A program made the position numbers and the translations under genes. This document shows positions 47,762-57,617 of a stretch of DNA of 64,000 nucleotides, one piece after another. Numbering within the stretch: position 1 is the stretch's first letter; each line of letters opens with the position of its first letter. The notes beneath the pieces were generated by a model, which was not told where the DNA came from, searched no databases, and was given only the letters and a program-made list of their open reading frames with translations. This stretch comes from Caenispirillum salinarum AK4 (lineage in GTDB: Bacteria > Pseudomonadota > Alphaproteobacteria > Rhodospirillales > Rhodospirillaceae). The stretch spans positions 1 to 64,000 of the forward strand of contig NZ_ANHY01000018.1 of assembly GCF_000315795.1 (NCBI RefSeq). Reading direction: 5' to 3'.

Positions 47762-48549
47762 CCCAGCGCCTCCAGTAGCGCGTCCAGCGTGCGGGTCAGG
47801 CGGTCCAGGTCGGCGGGCTCGGACAAGCGATGATCGCCGGTCTTGATGAAGGTGATTTCCACGTCGTCGCTCGCGACCTTGTCCTGGATCTTCAACGACC
47901 ACTCCCACGGCACGCTGTCGTCCTTCATGCCGTGCAGCAGGCGCACCGGGCAGCGGATGTCCATGGGGCCGCGCAAAAGCAGGTGGCTGCGGCCGTCGTC
48001 CAGCAGCTTCTTCGAGATGACGTAGGGCTCGTCGGAATACTCCGACGGCTCCTCAATCCGCCCGCGCTCCTCCAATTGCCGCATCTGTTCGGGCGTGAAG
48101 GAGGGCAGCATGAGGTCTTCGGTGAAGTCCGGCGCCGGCGCGATGCCCACCAGCCCCGCCACCTTGTCGGGCCGCGCAATGGCGCCCAGCAGCATCAGCC
48201 AGCCGCCCATGGAGGAGCCCACCAGCACCTGCGGTCCGTCGGCCACCTCGTCGAGGATCGCCAGCAGGTCTTCCCGCCAGCGGCCGATAGTACCGTCGGG
48301 GAAGCGCCCGGAGCTTTTGCCATGGCCGTAGGTGTCGAAGCGGATGAAACCGCGTCCGGTCTTGCGGCAATGCTCTTCCAGGTGTAGAGCCTTGCCCCCC
48401 TCCATGTCGGACATCAGCCCGTGGATGAAGATCACCCCCGGCGCACCGGCGTTCTGCGGCGAAGCCTCCAGCTTATGGTAGGCGATGGACGTGCCATCCG
48501 GGCGTGGTAGACTGCGCGGCGATTGGGCGGCGGACGTGTCGGCGGACAT
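47758..48549 (-). CDS. Alpha/beta hydrolase (ABHD10/BPHL-like)
   Basis: A 263-aa serine hydrolase: oxyanion-strand FIHGLMSDMEGGKA, nucleophile elbow LVGSSMGGWLML, acid in MKDDSVPWEW and His in KTGDHRLSEPADL. The HGL-MSDMEG-K pattern resembles ABHD10/BPHL-type esterases found in alphaproteobacteria. It is coupled to the NADAR gene downstream, which may hint at a joint detoxification or repair role. The upstream region of 50 bp is shared with the divergent glycosyltransferase. Confidence 0.8.
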   Translation of the reverse strand: MSADTSAAQSPRSLPRPDGTSIAYHKLEASPQNAGAPGVIFIHGLMSDMEGGKALHLEEHCRKTGRGFIRFDTYGHGKSSGRFPDGTIGRWREDLLAILDEVADGPQVLVGSSMGGWLMLLGAIARPDKVAGLVGIAPAPDFTEDLMLPSFTPEQMRQLEERGRIEEPSEYSDEPYVISKKLLDDGRSHLLLRGPMDIRCPVRLLHGMKDDSVPWEWSLKIQDKVASDDVEITFIKTGDHRLSEPADLDRLTRTLDALLEALG

Positions 48550-48599
48550 GGGGGATGCGCGCTCCTTTCAGATGACGACGATAGACGGACCGGTTTCCA

Positions 48600-49808
48600 T
48601 TGAGCCCCGACAGTAGCACTCTCCGCGCCCCGCACCAACGCGCCGGGGCGACGGACGCGCCGACCATCCTGCAAGTTCTGCCGCGCCTGGAGACAGGCGG
48701 CGTCGAGCGCGGCACCATCGAGATCGCGGAAGGCATCATCGCCGCCGGCGGCCGCGCCGTCGTCGCCAGCGAAGGCGGCCGCATGGTGCGCGAGTTGGAC
48801 CGCATGGGCGCCGAACACGTCACCCTGCCGCTGGCGTCCAAGAACCCGCTGGTCATGCGCAAGAACGTGAACCGGCTGAAAGCTCTCATTCGCGACAAGG
48901 ACGTGAAGATCGTCCACGCCCGCTCGCGCGCCCCGGCCTGGAGCGCCCGCGCCGCCGCCAGGGCGCTGGGAGTGCCCTTCGTCACCACTTTCCACGGCAC
49001 CTACAATCTGGGCAAGGGGTTGGAGCGGCCGTTCAAGCGCATCTACAACGCCGTCATGGCCGATGGGGACGCGGTGATCGCCATTTCCGACTTCATCCGC
49101 GACCACATCGCCATCACCTACGGTGTCTCCGGCGCGCGGGTCACCGTCATCCCCCGCGCGGTGGACGTGGCCCGCTTCGACCCCGACCGGGTGAGCCAGG
49201 AGCGCCTGATCCAGCTCGCCACCCGCTGGCGCCTGCCCGACGGCGTGCCCGTGATCCTGCTGCCCGGCCGCCTGACCCGCTGGAAGGGGCAGGAGCTTCT
49301 GATCCGCGCGCTGGCCCGCATGAAGACGCGCCCCGTGCGCTGTCTGCTAGTGGGGTCGGACCAGGGCCGCACCGCCTATCGCGAGGGGCTGGAGGACCTG
49401 ATCGCTCGCCTGGAATTGCGCGACACCGTCCACCTGGTCGGCGAGTGCGACGACATGCCGGCCGCCTACAAGCTGTCGGACGTGGTGGTGTCAGCCTCCA
49501 CCGACCCCGAGGCCTTCGGCCGCGTCGTGGCGGAAGCCGGGGCCATGGGCCGCCCGGTGGTCGCGCCCAATCACGGGGCCGCGCCGGAAATCGTCAAGCC
49601 GGGCGGTGAAACCGGCTGGCTGTTCTGGCCCGAAAGTGCCGACGACCTGGCGCGCGCCCTTGATGAGGCACTGGTCCTGGACGAGAGCGGGCGCGCCGCC
49701 CTGAAGGACCGGGCCATGACGCGGGTGCGGGAAAATTTCTCGAAGGATCGGATGGTCGACGCGACCATGGACGTCTACCGGCGGATGCTCGGGCTGGATG
49801 CGTCTTGA
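48600..49808 (+). CDS. GT4-family glycosyltransferase
   Basis: The 402-residue protein has the GT-B fold of family 4: ILQVLPRLETGGVERGTIEI at the start, VTTFHGTYNLG, and the C-terminal nucleotide-sugar site with ILLPGRLTRWKGQELLIRAL. The EX7E-like acceptor/donor motif SASTDPEAFGRVVAEAGAMG is intact. It probably builds an envelope polysaccharide or LPS, but no cluster surrounds it. The start is TTG at 48600, as a stop lies just upstream in frame. Confidence 0.88.
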   Translation: MSPDSSTLRAPHQRAGATDAPTILQVLPRLETGGVERGTIEIAEGIIAAGGRAVVASEGGRMVRELDRMGAEHVTLPLASKNPLVMRKNVNRLKALIRDKDVKIVHARSRAPAWSARAAARALGVPFVTTFHGTYNLGKGLERPFKRIYNAVMADGDAVIAISDFIRDHIAITYGVSGARVTVIPRAVDVARFDPDRVSQERLIQLATRWRLPDGVPVILLPGRLTRWKGQELLIRALARMKTRPVRCLLVGSDQGRTAYREGLEDLIARLELRDTVHLVGECDDMPAAYKLSDVVVSASTDPEAFGRVVAEAGAMGRPVVAPNHGAAPEIVKPGGETGWLFWPESADDLARALDEALVLDESGRAALKDRAMTRVRENFSKDRMVDATMDVYRRMLGLDAS

Positions 49809-49874
49809 CAATGCGTGTACGGTGCTTTCGGCGCAATAGGGCCGCAACTGCACATCTTGCGGAGTTTTCCGGGC

Positions 49875-50465
49875 ATGAAGCTCTCTGACACCGACATCTG
49901 GCGTTACCTGGACGACGGAAAGATCCAGATCGACCCGCTGCCGACGCAGTCCCAGGTCGGCACCATGTCGGTGGACCTGCAGTTGGGCAACTGGTTCCGC
50001 AGCTTCCGCCCCGGCAAGGCGTCCTTCGTGGACCTCGCCCCGCCCGAGGGCGAGCCGACCGCCAACCTGGAAGAATTGATGACCACCACCGAGGTCCAGG
50101 GGAACGAACCGTTCTACCTGCACCCCGGCGACTTCGCGCTGGGCATCACCATCCAGAAGGTCACCCTGCCGCACGACCTGGCCGGCCGCCTGGACGGCCG
50201 CAGCAGCCTCGCCCGTCTGGGCCTGATGGTGCACGCGACCGCGCACACCATTGATCCGGGCTGGAGTGGCCGCATCACGCTGGAATTCTTCAACTGCGGC
50301 AAACTGCCGCTGGCCATGCGGCCGGGCATGCGCATCTGCGCCATATCGTTCGAGACGCTGATGTCGCCGGTCTCCAAGGCCTATGCCGAGCGCGAGCAGA
50401 GCAAGTACAAGGAACAGCTCATGCCCCTGCCCAGCCGCATCGGGCAGGAACGGGACAAGGACTGA
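49875..50465 (+). CDS. dcd: dCTP deaminase
   Basis: Dcd converts dCTP to dUTP, feeding dTTP synthesis. The 196-aa protein has the dUTPase-like jelly roll with VGTMSVDLQLGNWFR, DLAGRLDGRSSLARLGLMV and the catalytic HTIDPGWSGRITLEFFNCG. The ATG at 49875 has GGAGTTTT upstream. It ends 15 bp from the dut stop on the opposite strand. Confidence 0.95.
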   Translation: MKLSDTDIWRYLDDGKIQIDPLPTQSQVGTMSVDLQLGNWFRSFRPGKASFVDLAPPEGEPTANLEELMTTTEVQGNEPFYLHPGDFALGITIQKVTLPHDLAGRLDGRSSLARLGLMVHATAHTIDPGWSGRITLEFFNCGKLPLAMRPGMRICAISFETLMSPVSKAYAEREQSKYKEQLMPLPSRIGQERDKD

Positions 50466-50480
50466 GGACCGGCAGGGCGG

Positions 50481-50951
50481 TTAAGCCACGCCGGTCGATC
50501 CGAACCCGCCGACCCCGCGGACAGACGTCTCGAAGGCGTTTACTTCCTCCAGCACGATCCGCTGCACGCGGCCGATGACCATCTGGGCGATGCGGTCGCC
50601 GGGGTTGATGGTGACCGGCTGGGCATCGGGGCGGTTGCGGTTCCACGCCGCGACCATGACCTCGCCCTGGTAGTCGGCGTCGATCACGCCGACCAGGTTG
50701 CCGGGCACCAGCCCCGTCTTGGCGCCAAGGCCGGAGCGGGCGTAGATGAACCCCGCATAGTCCGGGTCGTCGATGTGCAGGGCGATGCCCGTCGGCACCA
50801 TCACCGTCTGGCCCGGGGCCACGGACACCGGCTCCTCCAGGCACGCGCGCAGGTCGAGCCCCGCAGCCTTGTCCGAACCGTAGGAGGGCAGACCAAGCTC
50901 CCGAATCCGCTCGTTCAGCACCTTCATCTGCACGGTCATGGGCACGGTCAT
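50481..50951 (-). CDS. dut: dUTP diphosphatase
   Basis: Dut hydrolyses dUTP to dUMP, the substrate of ThyA. The 156-residue protein carries the five dUTPase motifs: AAGLDLRA, YARSGLGAKTGL, VGVIDADYQGEV, PGDRIAQMVI and the C-terminal GVGGFGSTG that caps the site. It overlaps folA by four bases (ATGA). The start at 50951 carries two adjacent alternative ATG codons. Confidence 0.95.
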   Translation of the reverse strand: MTVPMTVQMKVLNERIRELGLPSYGSDKAAGLDLRACLEEPVSVAPGQTVMVPTGIALHIDDPDYAGFIYARSGLGAKTGLVPGNLVGVIDADYQGEVMVAAWNRNRPDAQPVTINPGDRIAQMVIGRVQRIVLEEVNAFETSVRGVGGFGSTGVA

Positions 50952-51433
50952 CGGGAAACGTCCTTGGGGATGAGGGTCAGGAATTCGAAGCCGTCGCGCG
51001 GGTCGCGATCGACGACGGTCCAGGCGCTTTCATCGAAAGCGGGAAAGAAGGTATCACCCTCGGGCCGGGCGAAGATGTTGGTCAGGTACAGGCGGTCGGC
51101 GCGCGGCAGAGCCTCCCGGAAGATCGCCTCGCCGCCGATGGCGAATACGTCCCCGTAGCCGCGGTCCCGGCAGGCCTCAAGTGCCGCCCCGAAGGCGTCG
51201 ACCACCACCAGCCCGTCCCGCTCGCCGGGCGCCATGCTGCGGGAGACCACCACGTTCAGGCGCTTGGGCAGGGGGCGGCCGATGCTCTCGTAGGTGCGGC
51301 GCCCCATGATGACGGCCCCGCCCGAGGTGACGCGCTTGAAATGGCGCAAATCTTCCGGAATGTCCCAGGGCATTCCGCCCTCATGCCCGATCACGCCGTT
51401 TTCGGCGCGGGCGACGATGATTCCGATGCGCAT
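50948..51433 (-). CDS. folA: Dihydrofolate reductase
   Basis: The 161-aa enzyme regenerates tetrahydrofolate after the thymidylate synthase reaction. It has IIVARAENGVIGHEGGMPWD with the active-site acid (WDIPEDLRHFK), the adenosine site MGRRTYESIGRPLPKR, and IGGEAIFREALPRADRLYLT. Its start codon overlaps the thyA stop by one base (TGATG), and its end overlaps dut, so the three genes form one coupled unit. Confidence 0.95.
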   Translation of the reverse strand: MRIGIIVARAENGVIGHEGGMPWDIPEDLRHFKRVTSGGAVIMGRRTYESIGRPLPKRLNVVVSRSMAPGERDGLVVVDAFGAALEACRDRGYGDVFAIGGEAIFREALPRADRLYLTNIFARPEGDTFFPAFDESAWTVVDRDPRDGFEFLTLIPKDVSR

Positions 51434-52266
51434 CACACGGCCACCGGGGCCTTGATGGCCGGCAGGGGAGCGTAGTCCACGAGTTCGAAGTCCTCGAAGG
51501 TGAAGTCGTCGATGGAGGCGATGCCGTCGCGCACGATCCGCAGGCGCGGCGACGGCGGCAGGTCGCCCTCGCGGCCGAGCTGCTGGCGCGCCTGCTCCAT
51601 GTGGTTTTCGTAAAGGTGCACGTCGCCGCCGGTCCACACGAAGTCTCCGGGCTCGTGATCCGTCACCGCCGCCATCATGTGGGTCAGCAGGGCATAGCTC
51701 GCGATGTTGAAGGGCACGCCCAGGAACATGTCGCAGGAGCGCTGGTAGAGCTGGCAGTCCAGCAGCCGCCGGCCGTCAGCCCCCTCCCGGCTGTTGAACT
51801 GGAAGAAGGCATGGCAGGGCGCCAGCGCCATGTCGGGAAGGTCCGCCGGGTTCCAGGCGCTGACGATGATGCGGCGCGACGCCGGGTCCTCGCGCAGGAG
51901 GCGCACGGCCTCGGCGATCTGGTCGATGGTGCCGCCGTCCCGTGCCGGCCAGGCCCGCCACTGGGCGCCGTAGACGGGACCCAGGCCGCCCTTCTCGTCG
52001 GCCCACTCATCCCAGATGTGGACGCCGTTTTCCAGCAGGTAGCCGATGTTGGTGTCGCCCTTGAGGAACCACAGCAGTTCGTGGGCGACACCGCGCCAGA
52101 ACACGCGCTTGGACGTCAGCAGCGGGAAGGCCTGCGTGAGATCGAACCGCATCTGCGCGCCGAAGAGGGAATAGGTGGCGATGCCGGTGCGGTTCTCGCG
52201 GCGCTGCCCGCGCTCCAGGACCTCGCGGAGGAGCCGCAGGTAGGTCCGGTCATGAACATTGTCCAT
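51433..52266 (-). CDS. thyA: Thymidylate synthase
   Basis: ThyA methylates dUMP to dTMP with methylene-tetrahydrofolate. The 277-residue protein has [17 protein letters not shown], the catalytic [10 protein letters not shown] (Cys), [20 protein letters not shown] and the C-terminal APVAV. It is slightly longer than E. coli ThyA (264). First gene of thyA-folA-dut. Confidence 0.96.
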   Translation of the reverse strand: MDNVHDRTYLRLLREVLERGQRRENRTGIATYSLFGAQMRFDLTQAFPLLTSKRVFWRGVAHELLWFLKGDTNIGYLLENGVHIWDEWADEKGGLGPVYGAQWRAWPARDGGTIDQIAEAVRLLREDPASRRIIVSAWNPADLPDMALAPCHAFFQFNSREGADGRRLLDCQLYQRSCDMFLGVPFNIASYALLTHMMAAVTDHEPGDFVWTGGDVHLYENHMEQARQQLGREGDLPPSPRLRIVRDGIASIDDFTFEDFELVDYAPLPAIKAPVAV

Positions 52267-52352
52267 GCTCTGGCGTCTCGCTTTCTGGCGGTAGGGATTG
52301 ACGGCGCAGCGTGCCCGAACCGGCCCGAAAAATCCACCTTTGAAGCGCCGCC

Positions 52353-52691
52353 TCAGCCCTCGCGCGTCCCCTGGCTTCCACCAAGCCCCGGCTTGGGGTT
52401 TTCCTGGGCGTTCTTGTCGGTGGAGCTGCGAAAGCCGTCCTCGCCGGCGCCGGTATCCCGACCGGGCCAGCCGTCATCCGAGGGCGACGGCCCGGGACGT
52501 GTGGCCTTGCCGGCCGTCGATTCCTCCACCGAGCCCGGCTGGTCCTCCGGCGCCTGAGGCCCAGCGCCTGGCCCCTGACCGGCGGGATCGCGCCGGTCGG
52601 GAGCGGGCGCTTTACGGTTGGGGTCTTCGTGCGGGGCGCTTTCGGTGCTCTGGACCGGATTGTTCTCGCGGTTGTTCGGCTCGTCGGCCAT
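52353..52691 (-). CDS. Disordered polar protein, unknown
   Basis: A 112-residue protein almost wholly of Pro, Gly, Glu, Asp, Arg, Ser and Asn, starting [20 protein letters not shown]. No fold, signal or membrane segment is visible. It is likely intrinsically disordered; proteins of this kind are often stress-related, but function is unknown. The ATG at 52689-52691 is backed by AAGGAGG. It is transcribed toward thyA with an 86-bp gap. Confidence 0.5.
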   Translation of the reverse strand: MADEPNNRENNPVQSTESAPHEDPNRKAPAPDRRDPAGQGPGAGPQAPEDQPGSVEESTAGKATRPGPSPSDDGWPGRDTGAGEDGFRSSTDKNAQENPKPGLGGSQGTREG

Positions 52692-52829
52692 GGCGAGGCC
52701 TCCTTCGTTGCGGTGCCCCGGTAACGCGAGCGACGGCCGCGCCGTTCGGTGGGTGCTTAAGCCCCGTGTCGGCTGCAAGCGCCTCAAAAGCACAAGGCCC
52801 CGACATCACTGCCGGGGCCTTGGGAAACT

Positions 52830-52883
52830 TGGTGGGCGCACAAGGACTCGAACCTTGGACCCGCTGATTAAGAGTCAGCGGGA
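52830..52883 (-). other. Isolated 3' half of tRNA-Lys(CUU), probable att site
   Basis: On the minus strand the sequence from 52883 down to 52830 reads as a tRNA-Lys 3' half: anticodon stem-loop GCTGACTCTTAATCAGC (anticodon CTT), variable region, T-arm CAAGGTTCGAGTCCTTG, acceptor strand TGCGCCC, and ACCA. The D-arm and 5' acceptor strand should precede it (at higher coordinates) and are absent. Identity stops just before the anticodon stem. Tyrosine integrases often use this span as att core. So this is an att half-site or a dead gene fragment, not a functional tRNA. Confidence 0.8.
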
Positions 52884-52904
52884 AACGGCGGTTTTCTGCG
52901 GCAA

Positions 52905-52967
52905 TTCCGAACTTTTACCACCAATGAGCGGCTATAAGAATCAATGACTTACGAGGAGAGTTCGGAA
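52905..52967. repeat. Inverted repeat beside the tRNA half-site
   Basis: TTCCGAACT (52905-52913) has its exact complement AGTTCGGAA at 52959-52967, 45 bp apart. It sits 20-80 bp from the break in the tRNA, a place where integrase or excisionase arm sites are commonly found in integrative elements. Between 52884 and 53095 no gene is supported. Confidence 0.45.
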
Positions 52968-53095
52968 CGGCCCGACCCCGCGAACCACGCATGTTCAGAG
53001 GTCTTAGCAAGGGTTCAGAAGGATCCCAAGCGGCTCCAAAGGGGATAGTGCAGCCCAGTTCGTAAACAATGACCAGGAAGAGATACCGGGCGACA

Positions 53096-53218
53096 CTTCG
53101 TCGACGCCCACGTCTCGATCATAGCGCCGTCGACAGAGAAGTGATCGTCCGACAGCGGGGCACGCCTGCGCGCGTGAGCGACTACGGCGGACACGAACAA
53201 GAACCTTGCGGCCTCACC
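53096..53218 (-). pseudogene. IS5-family transposase remnant
   Basis: On the minus strand the frame reads GEAARFLFVSAVVAHARRR, then APLSDDHFSVDGAMIETWAS and TK. This matches the conserved block of IS5-group transposases around the first catalytic Asp (typically LSDEHFSVDGT.IEAWAS.KS). Nothing recognisable precedes or follows it, and downstream residues are unrelated. It is a fragment of roughly 40 codons. It overlaps the opposite-strand 5' open frame of the acyl-CoA ligase, which should therefore not be counted as protein. Confidence 0.65.
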
Positions 53219-53308
53219 AACCAATGCCGCACCATGCCGCTCGACTACTCGAGAAGCCAAGGCAACTCCTTCCGGCCCACGGAACTCATTGACAAGAAGG
53301 GTCACTCC

Positions 53309-54844
53309 TTGCCAACCACGACGAGCGCCGGATCGGTCCACGATCTTATCGCAGGTCCCCTGCGGCACTTTCCAGACCGCGTCGCCCTTAGCGGTCAAGG
53401 CGGCGTGTCTCTGACGTACCGAGATCTGGCCGCTGCTGTGGACCATGCCGAAACTCTTCTTCGGGATCATGGGGCGCGTTTCGGCGACCGGATCATGCTG
53501 GTGGCGGAGAACTGCCCGGCATTCGCGGTTTTCCTTCTGGCGTGCAGCAGGCTTGGAGCCTGGGCGGTCCCCGTCAACGCGCGCATGACCGATCGCGAAC
53601 TGGGGTACATCCGCCACCATTGCCGGCCCCGCTGCATCGTGACGACGCCACCGCCGCAGGCGGCTGGCCCCGCCGATCCGGGCGGGCCGCAGGCCGATCG
53701 CCTCGACCTGCCCTTTGGTCCCGCAGACATCGTCGGCAATTTGGATACCGAACCGGAGGACGGGCAGGCACCCTCCGGCATCGCTGTCATCATGTATACG
53801 TCAGGCACCACCGGCGCGCCGAAAGGCGTGATGCTCACCCACGCCAATCTGCGTCACATCGCCCTGGTGTCGCGCATCACGCGCGGCCTGAGGCCGACGG
53901 ACCGGATTTACGCGGCGCTGCCGGTCAGCCACGTGTTTGGCCTGTCGTCCACGCTCTTGGCCGGCTTGGCCGCCGGGGCCAGGATCGACTTGGTGCCGCG
54001 ATTCTCGGCGGCGGCCCTGGCCAAGGCCCTTGAAAATGGCGTGACTGTCTTTCAGGGGGTGCCTGCAATGTATGGGAAGCTGCTTGCCCATCTTGAAGCC
54101 GAGGACAAGCCGTTCGCGGCGCCACCGCACCTGCGGTACCTCTCCGCAGGCGGAGCGCCGCTCGACCCTGGCTGGAAGCGCAAGGTCGAGGCCCGTCTCG
54201 GCAGACCGCTCCACAATGGCTACGGGCTGACCGAAGCGTCGCCGACCTTGACGCAGACCCCAATCGATGCCCCACGAGGCGACGACAGCATCGGCGCGCC
54301 AATCCCGGGTATTGAGGTCCGACTCATAGGTCCCGATGGTCGGGACGTTGCCGACGGGGCTCCAGGCGAACTGTGGGCGCGGGGCGCCACGATCATGGCC
54401 GGCTACTACCGGAATCCGGATGCGACGGCTGCCGCACTGACACCGGACGGCTGGCTGCGGACGGGGGACCTGTGCCGGCGCGGGCCGGACGGTGCCCTCT
54501 ACCTGGCCGGGCGCCTGAAGGAGTTGATCATCACGTCGGGCTTCAATGTCTATCCGCCGGAAGTGGAGAGCGCGCTCAACGCCCACCCGGCCGTCGCCGC
54601 TGCCGCCGTCGTGGGGCGCCCGGTGCCCGGTGACGAACAGGTTGTCGCCTTTATCGAGATGCGGCCCGGCGCGACGGCGGACGACGAGGCCATCTTGTCC
54701 CACCTGCGTCAGCACCTCGCCCCCTACAAGCTGCCCCGCCAGATCATTCGCCTGGAGGCGCTGCCGACGACGGGGGTCGGGAAGGTTCGCAAACAGCAAC
54801 TTGCGGAAATGCTAGCAACGCTGGAGGTTAGCGGTCCCTCTTGA
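53309..54844 (+). CDS. Acyl-CoA synthetase (AMP-forming), fatty/aromatic acid type
   Basis: A 511-residue ANL-family ligase: P-loop MYTSGTTGAPKGVML (A3), YGLTEASPTLTQ (A5), WLRTGDLCRRGPDGALYLAG (A7), LKELIITSGFNVYPPEVE (A8) and the catalytic Lys in GVGKVRKQQLAE (A10). It activates a carboxylate to the acyl-CoA. The substrate is not deducible. TTG at 53309 has AAGAAGGG upstream; an ATG at 53234 lacks one and lies next to the transposase remnant. It is the only enzyme gene here on the plus strand and overlaps the end of the next gene by 17 bp. Confidence 0.82.
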   Translation: MPTTTSAGSVHDLIAGPLRHFPDRVALSGQGGVSLTYRDLAAAVDHAETLLRDHGARFGDRIMLVAENCPAFAVFLLACSRLGAWAVPVNARMTDRELGYIRHHCRPRCIVTTPPPQAAGPADPGGPQADRLDLPFGPADIVGNLDTEPEDGQAPSGIAVIMYTSGTTGAPKGVMLTHANLRHIALVSRITRGLRPTDRIYAALPVSHVFGLSSTLLAGLAAGARIDLVPRFSAAALAKALENGVTVFQGVPAMYGKLLAHLEAEDKPFAAPPHLRYLSAGGAPLDPGWKRKVEARLGRPLHNGYGLTEASPTLTQTPIDAPRGDDSIGAPIPGIEVRLIGPDGRDVADGAPGELWARGATIMAGYYRNPDATAAALTPDGWLRTGDLCRRGPDGALYLAGRLKELIITSGFNVYPPEVESALNAHPAVAAAAVVGRPVPGDEQVVAFIEMRPGATADDEAILSHLRQHLAPYKLPRQIIRLEALPTTGVGKVRKQQLAEMLATLEVSGPS

Positions 54845-55601
54845 AGAAGGCGCTCAGACCGGCGCGGTAGCTGTCGCTGGCGCCGGCTTCCCGCTGGAGC
54901 TGTACTTCCAGCGCCAGTTGCTCGGTCAAGCCGTTGCCGGCCGAGGCCTCAAGCGCCCGCTTCGTCAGGGCCAGTCCAAGCTCCGACCGGCCGGCAAGAC
55001 GAACGGCCACGTCATGGGCGCGCGCAGGCAAGTCCTCGTCTTCGACACACTGCCAGATCAAGCCCCAGTCGGCAGCCAGTGGGGCGGGAACGGGCTCGGC
55101 CAACAGAGCCATCCCGCGTGCGCGGGCGCGTCCGGCGAGCCGGGGCAGGATCCATGTGCCGCCGCTGTCGGGTATCAAGCCGAGTTTGGTGAAGGACTGA
55201 ACGAAGGATGCCGACCGTCCGGCGATCACGATATCGCACGCCAGTGCGAGGTTGGCTCCGGCGCCGGCCGCCGTTCCCTGTACCGCGCAGACCACCGGCT
55301 TTGGCATGGTGCTGATGGTCTCGACGATGCGGTTGAGCCCGGCCTCCAGGGTTTCGCCCAGATCGATGGTCGCGCCGTCCAGGATCGGCCGGCGCTCGTT
55401 GAGGTCCTGGCCGGCGCAGAAGGCGCGCCCCGAGGCTTCCAGCACGACGCACCGCACGGCCGGATCGGCGGCCAGACGCTCCACGGCATCACGAAGTGCC
55501 GCCACCATGGGTGCCGTCAGGCTGTTCAGCTTTTCGGGCCGGTCAATACGGAGGCGGGCGATGCCGCCCGCCTCCGTCGTGCACGAGACATGCTGCGTCA
55601 T
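54828..55601 (-). CDS. Crotonase-family isomerase (PaaG-like)
   Basis: A 257-residue crotonase protein. The oxyanion loop is intact (GTAAGAGANLALACDI), but the two catalytic Glu positions of hydratases are not Glu. One is Asn (GANLALA) and the second lies in FTKLGLIPDSGGTWIL, where Asp remains. That pattern is shared with PaaG, the ring-1,2-epoxyphenylacetyl-CoA isomerase. Isomerase rather than hydratase activity is expected. It is the last gene of the five-gene ligase operon. Confidence 0.8.
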   Translation of the reverse strand: MTQHVSCTTEAGGIARLRIDRPEKLNSLTAPMVAALRDAVERLAADPAVRCVVLEASGRAFCAGQDLNERRPILDGATIDLGETLEAGLNRIVETISTMPKPVVCAVQGTAAGAGANLALACDIVIAGRSASFVQSFTKLGLIPDSGGTWILPRLAGRARARGMALLAEPVPAPLAADWGLIWQCVEDEDLPARAHDVAVRLAGRSELGLALTKRALEASAGNGLTEQLALEVQLQREAGASDSYRAGLSAFFKRDR

Positions 55602-55606
55602 GTCCG

Positions 55607-56400
55607 CTACGCCCCGGTGTACTGGGGCCGGCGCTTTTCGAGGAACGCAGCCATGCCTTCCTGCTTGTCGCGCGAGGCGAAGAGTATCTGCACCGCCTTG
55701 CGCTCGAGCGCCAGGGCTGCCCCGAGCGGTGCATCCGCACCGTGCAGGATCACCTCCTTAATCTGAGCCAACGCGATCGGAGGAAGCTCCGAAAGGCGCT
55801 TGGCGGTGTCCAGCGCCGTCGCCATTACCTGGTCATCCTCGACCACGCGGCTGACCAGACCCATGCCGTAGGCCTCTTCCGCGTCGATCACTTCACCCGT
55901 GAGGCACAGGCGCATGGCACGGAACTTTCCGACCGCCCGCGTCAACCGCTGCGTGCCGCCCGCACCGGGCATGATCCCGACCTTGACTTCAGGCTGGCCG
56001 AACTTGGCGGAGCGGCCGGCAATGATGATGTCGGCGTGCATGGCCAGTTCCATGCCGCCCCCCAGCGCGAAGCCGTTGACGGCTGCGATAACGGGAACCG
56101 GGCAGTCTCCGACGGCGCCCCACAGGCGTTCCGTGTGACGCATGTACATGTCGATGGCGCTCAGTTGCGACATGTCCTGGATGTCGGCCCCGGCCGCGAA
56201 GCTCGTCTCGTCGCCCGTGAGCACGACACACCTCAGGTCGGGGTCGTCGATGAACTCGCGGAAGATGTCGGCCATCTGCTGCCGCACCGTCAGGTTCAGG
56301 GCGTTCCGCACCTCTGGCCGGTTGATCCGGACGATAGCGATGGCGGGCTCCGGCCGTTCCAGGACGACCTGCGGCCGGGTGTCTGTGGTCTCTCTGCTCA

Positions 56401-56401
<1 letters not shown>
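55607..56401 (-). CDS. Enoyl-CoA hydratase (PaaF-like)
   Basis: The 264-aa protein has both catalytic Glu residues of true hydratases, in GGGMELAMHADI and FGQPEVKVGIMPG, plus NGFALGGGMEL as the oxyanion loop. It adds water to enoyl-CoA in beta-oxidation. Its start overlaps the thiolase stop by one base and the next gene begins five bases after its stop. Confidence 0.87.
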
Positions 56402-57603
<1,202 letters not shown>

Positions 57604-57617
57604 GGGATGCCTTTCCG

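Noticed and set aside
49805-49810. TTGACA as a dcd promoter
   Set aside because: No acceptable -10 box lies 15-20 bp downstream.
52830-52905. Intact tRNA-Lys gene
   Set aside because: The D-arm and 5' acceptor strand are missing. Sequence 5' of the anticodon stem does not pair with the acceptor end.
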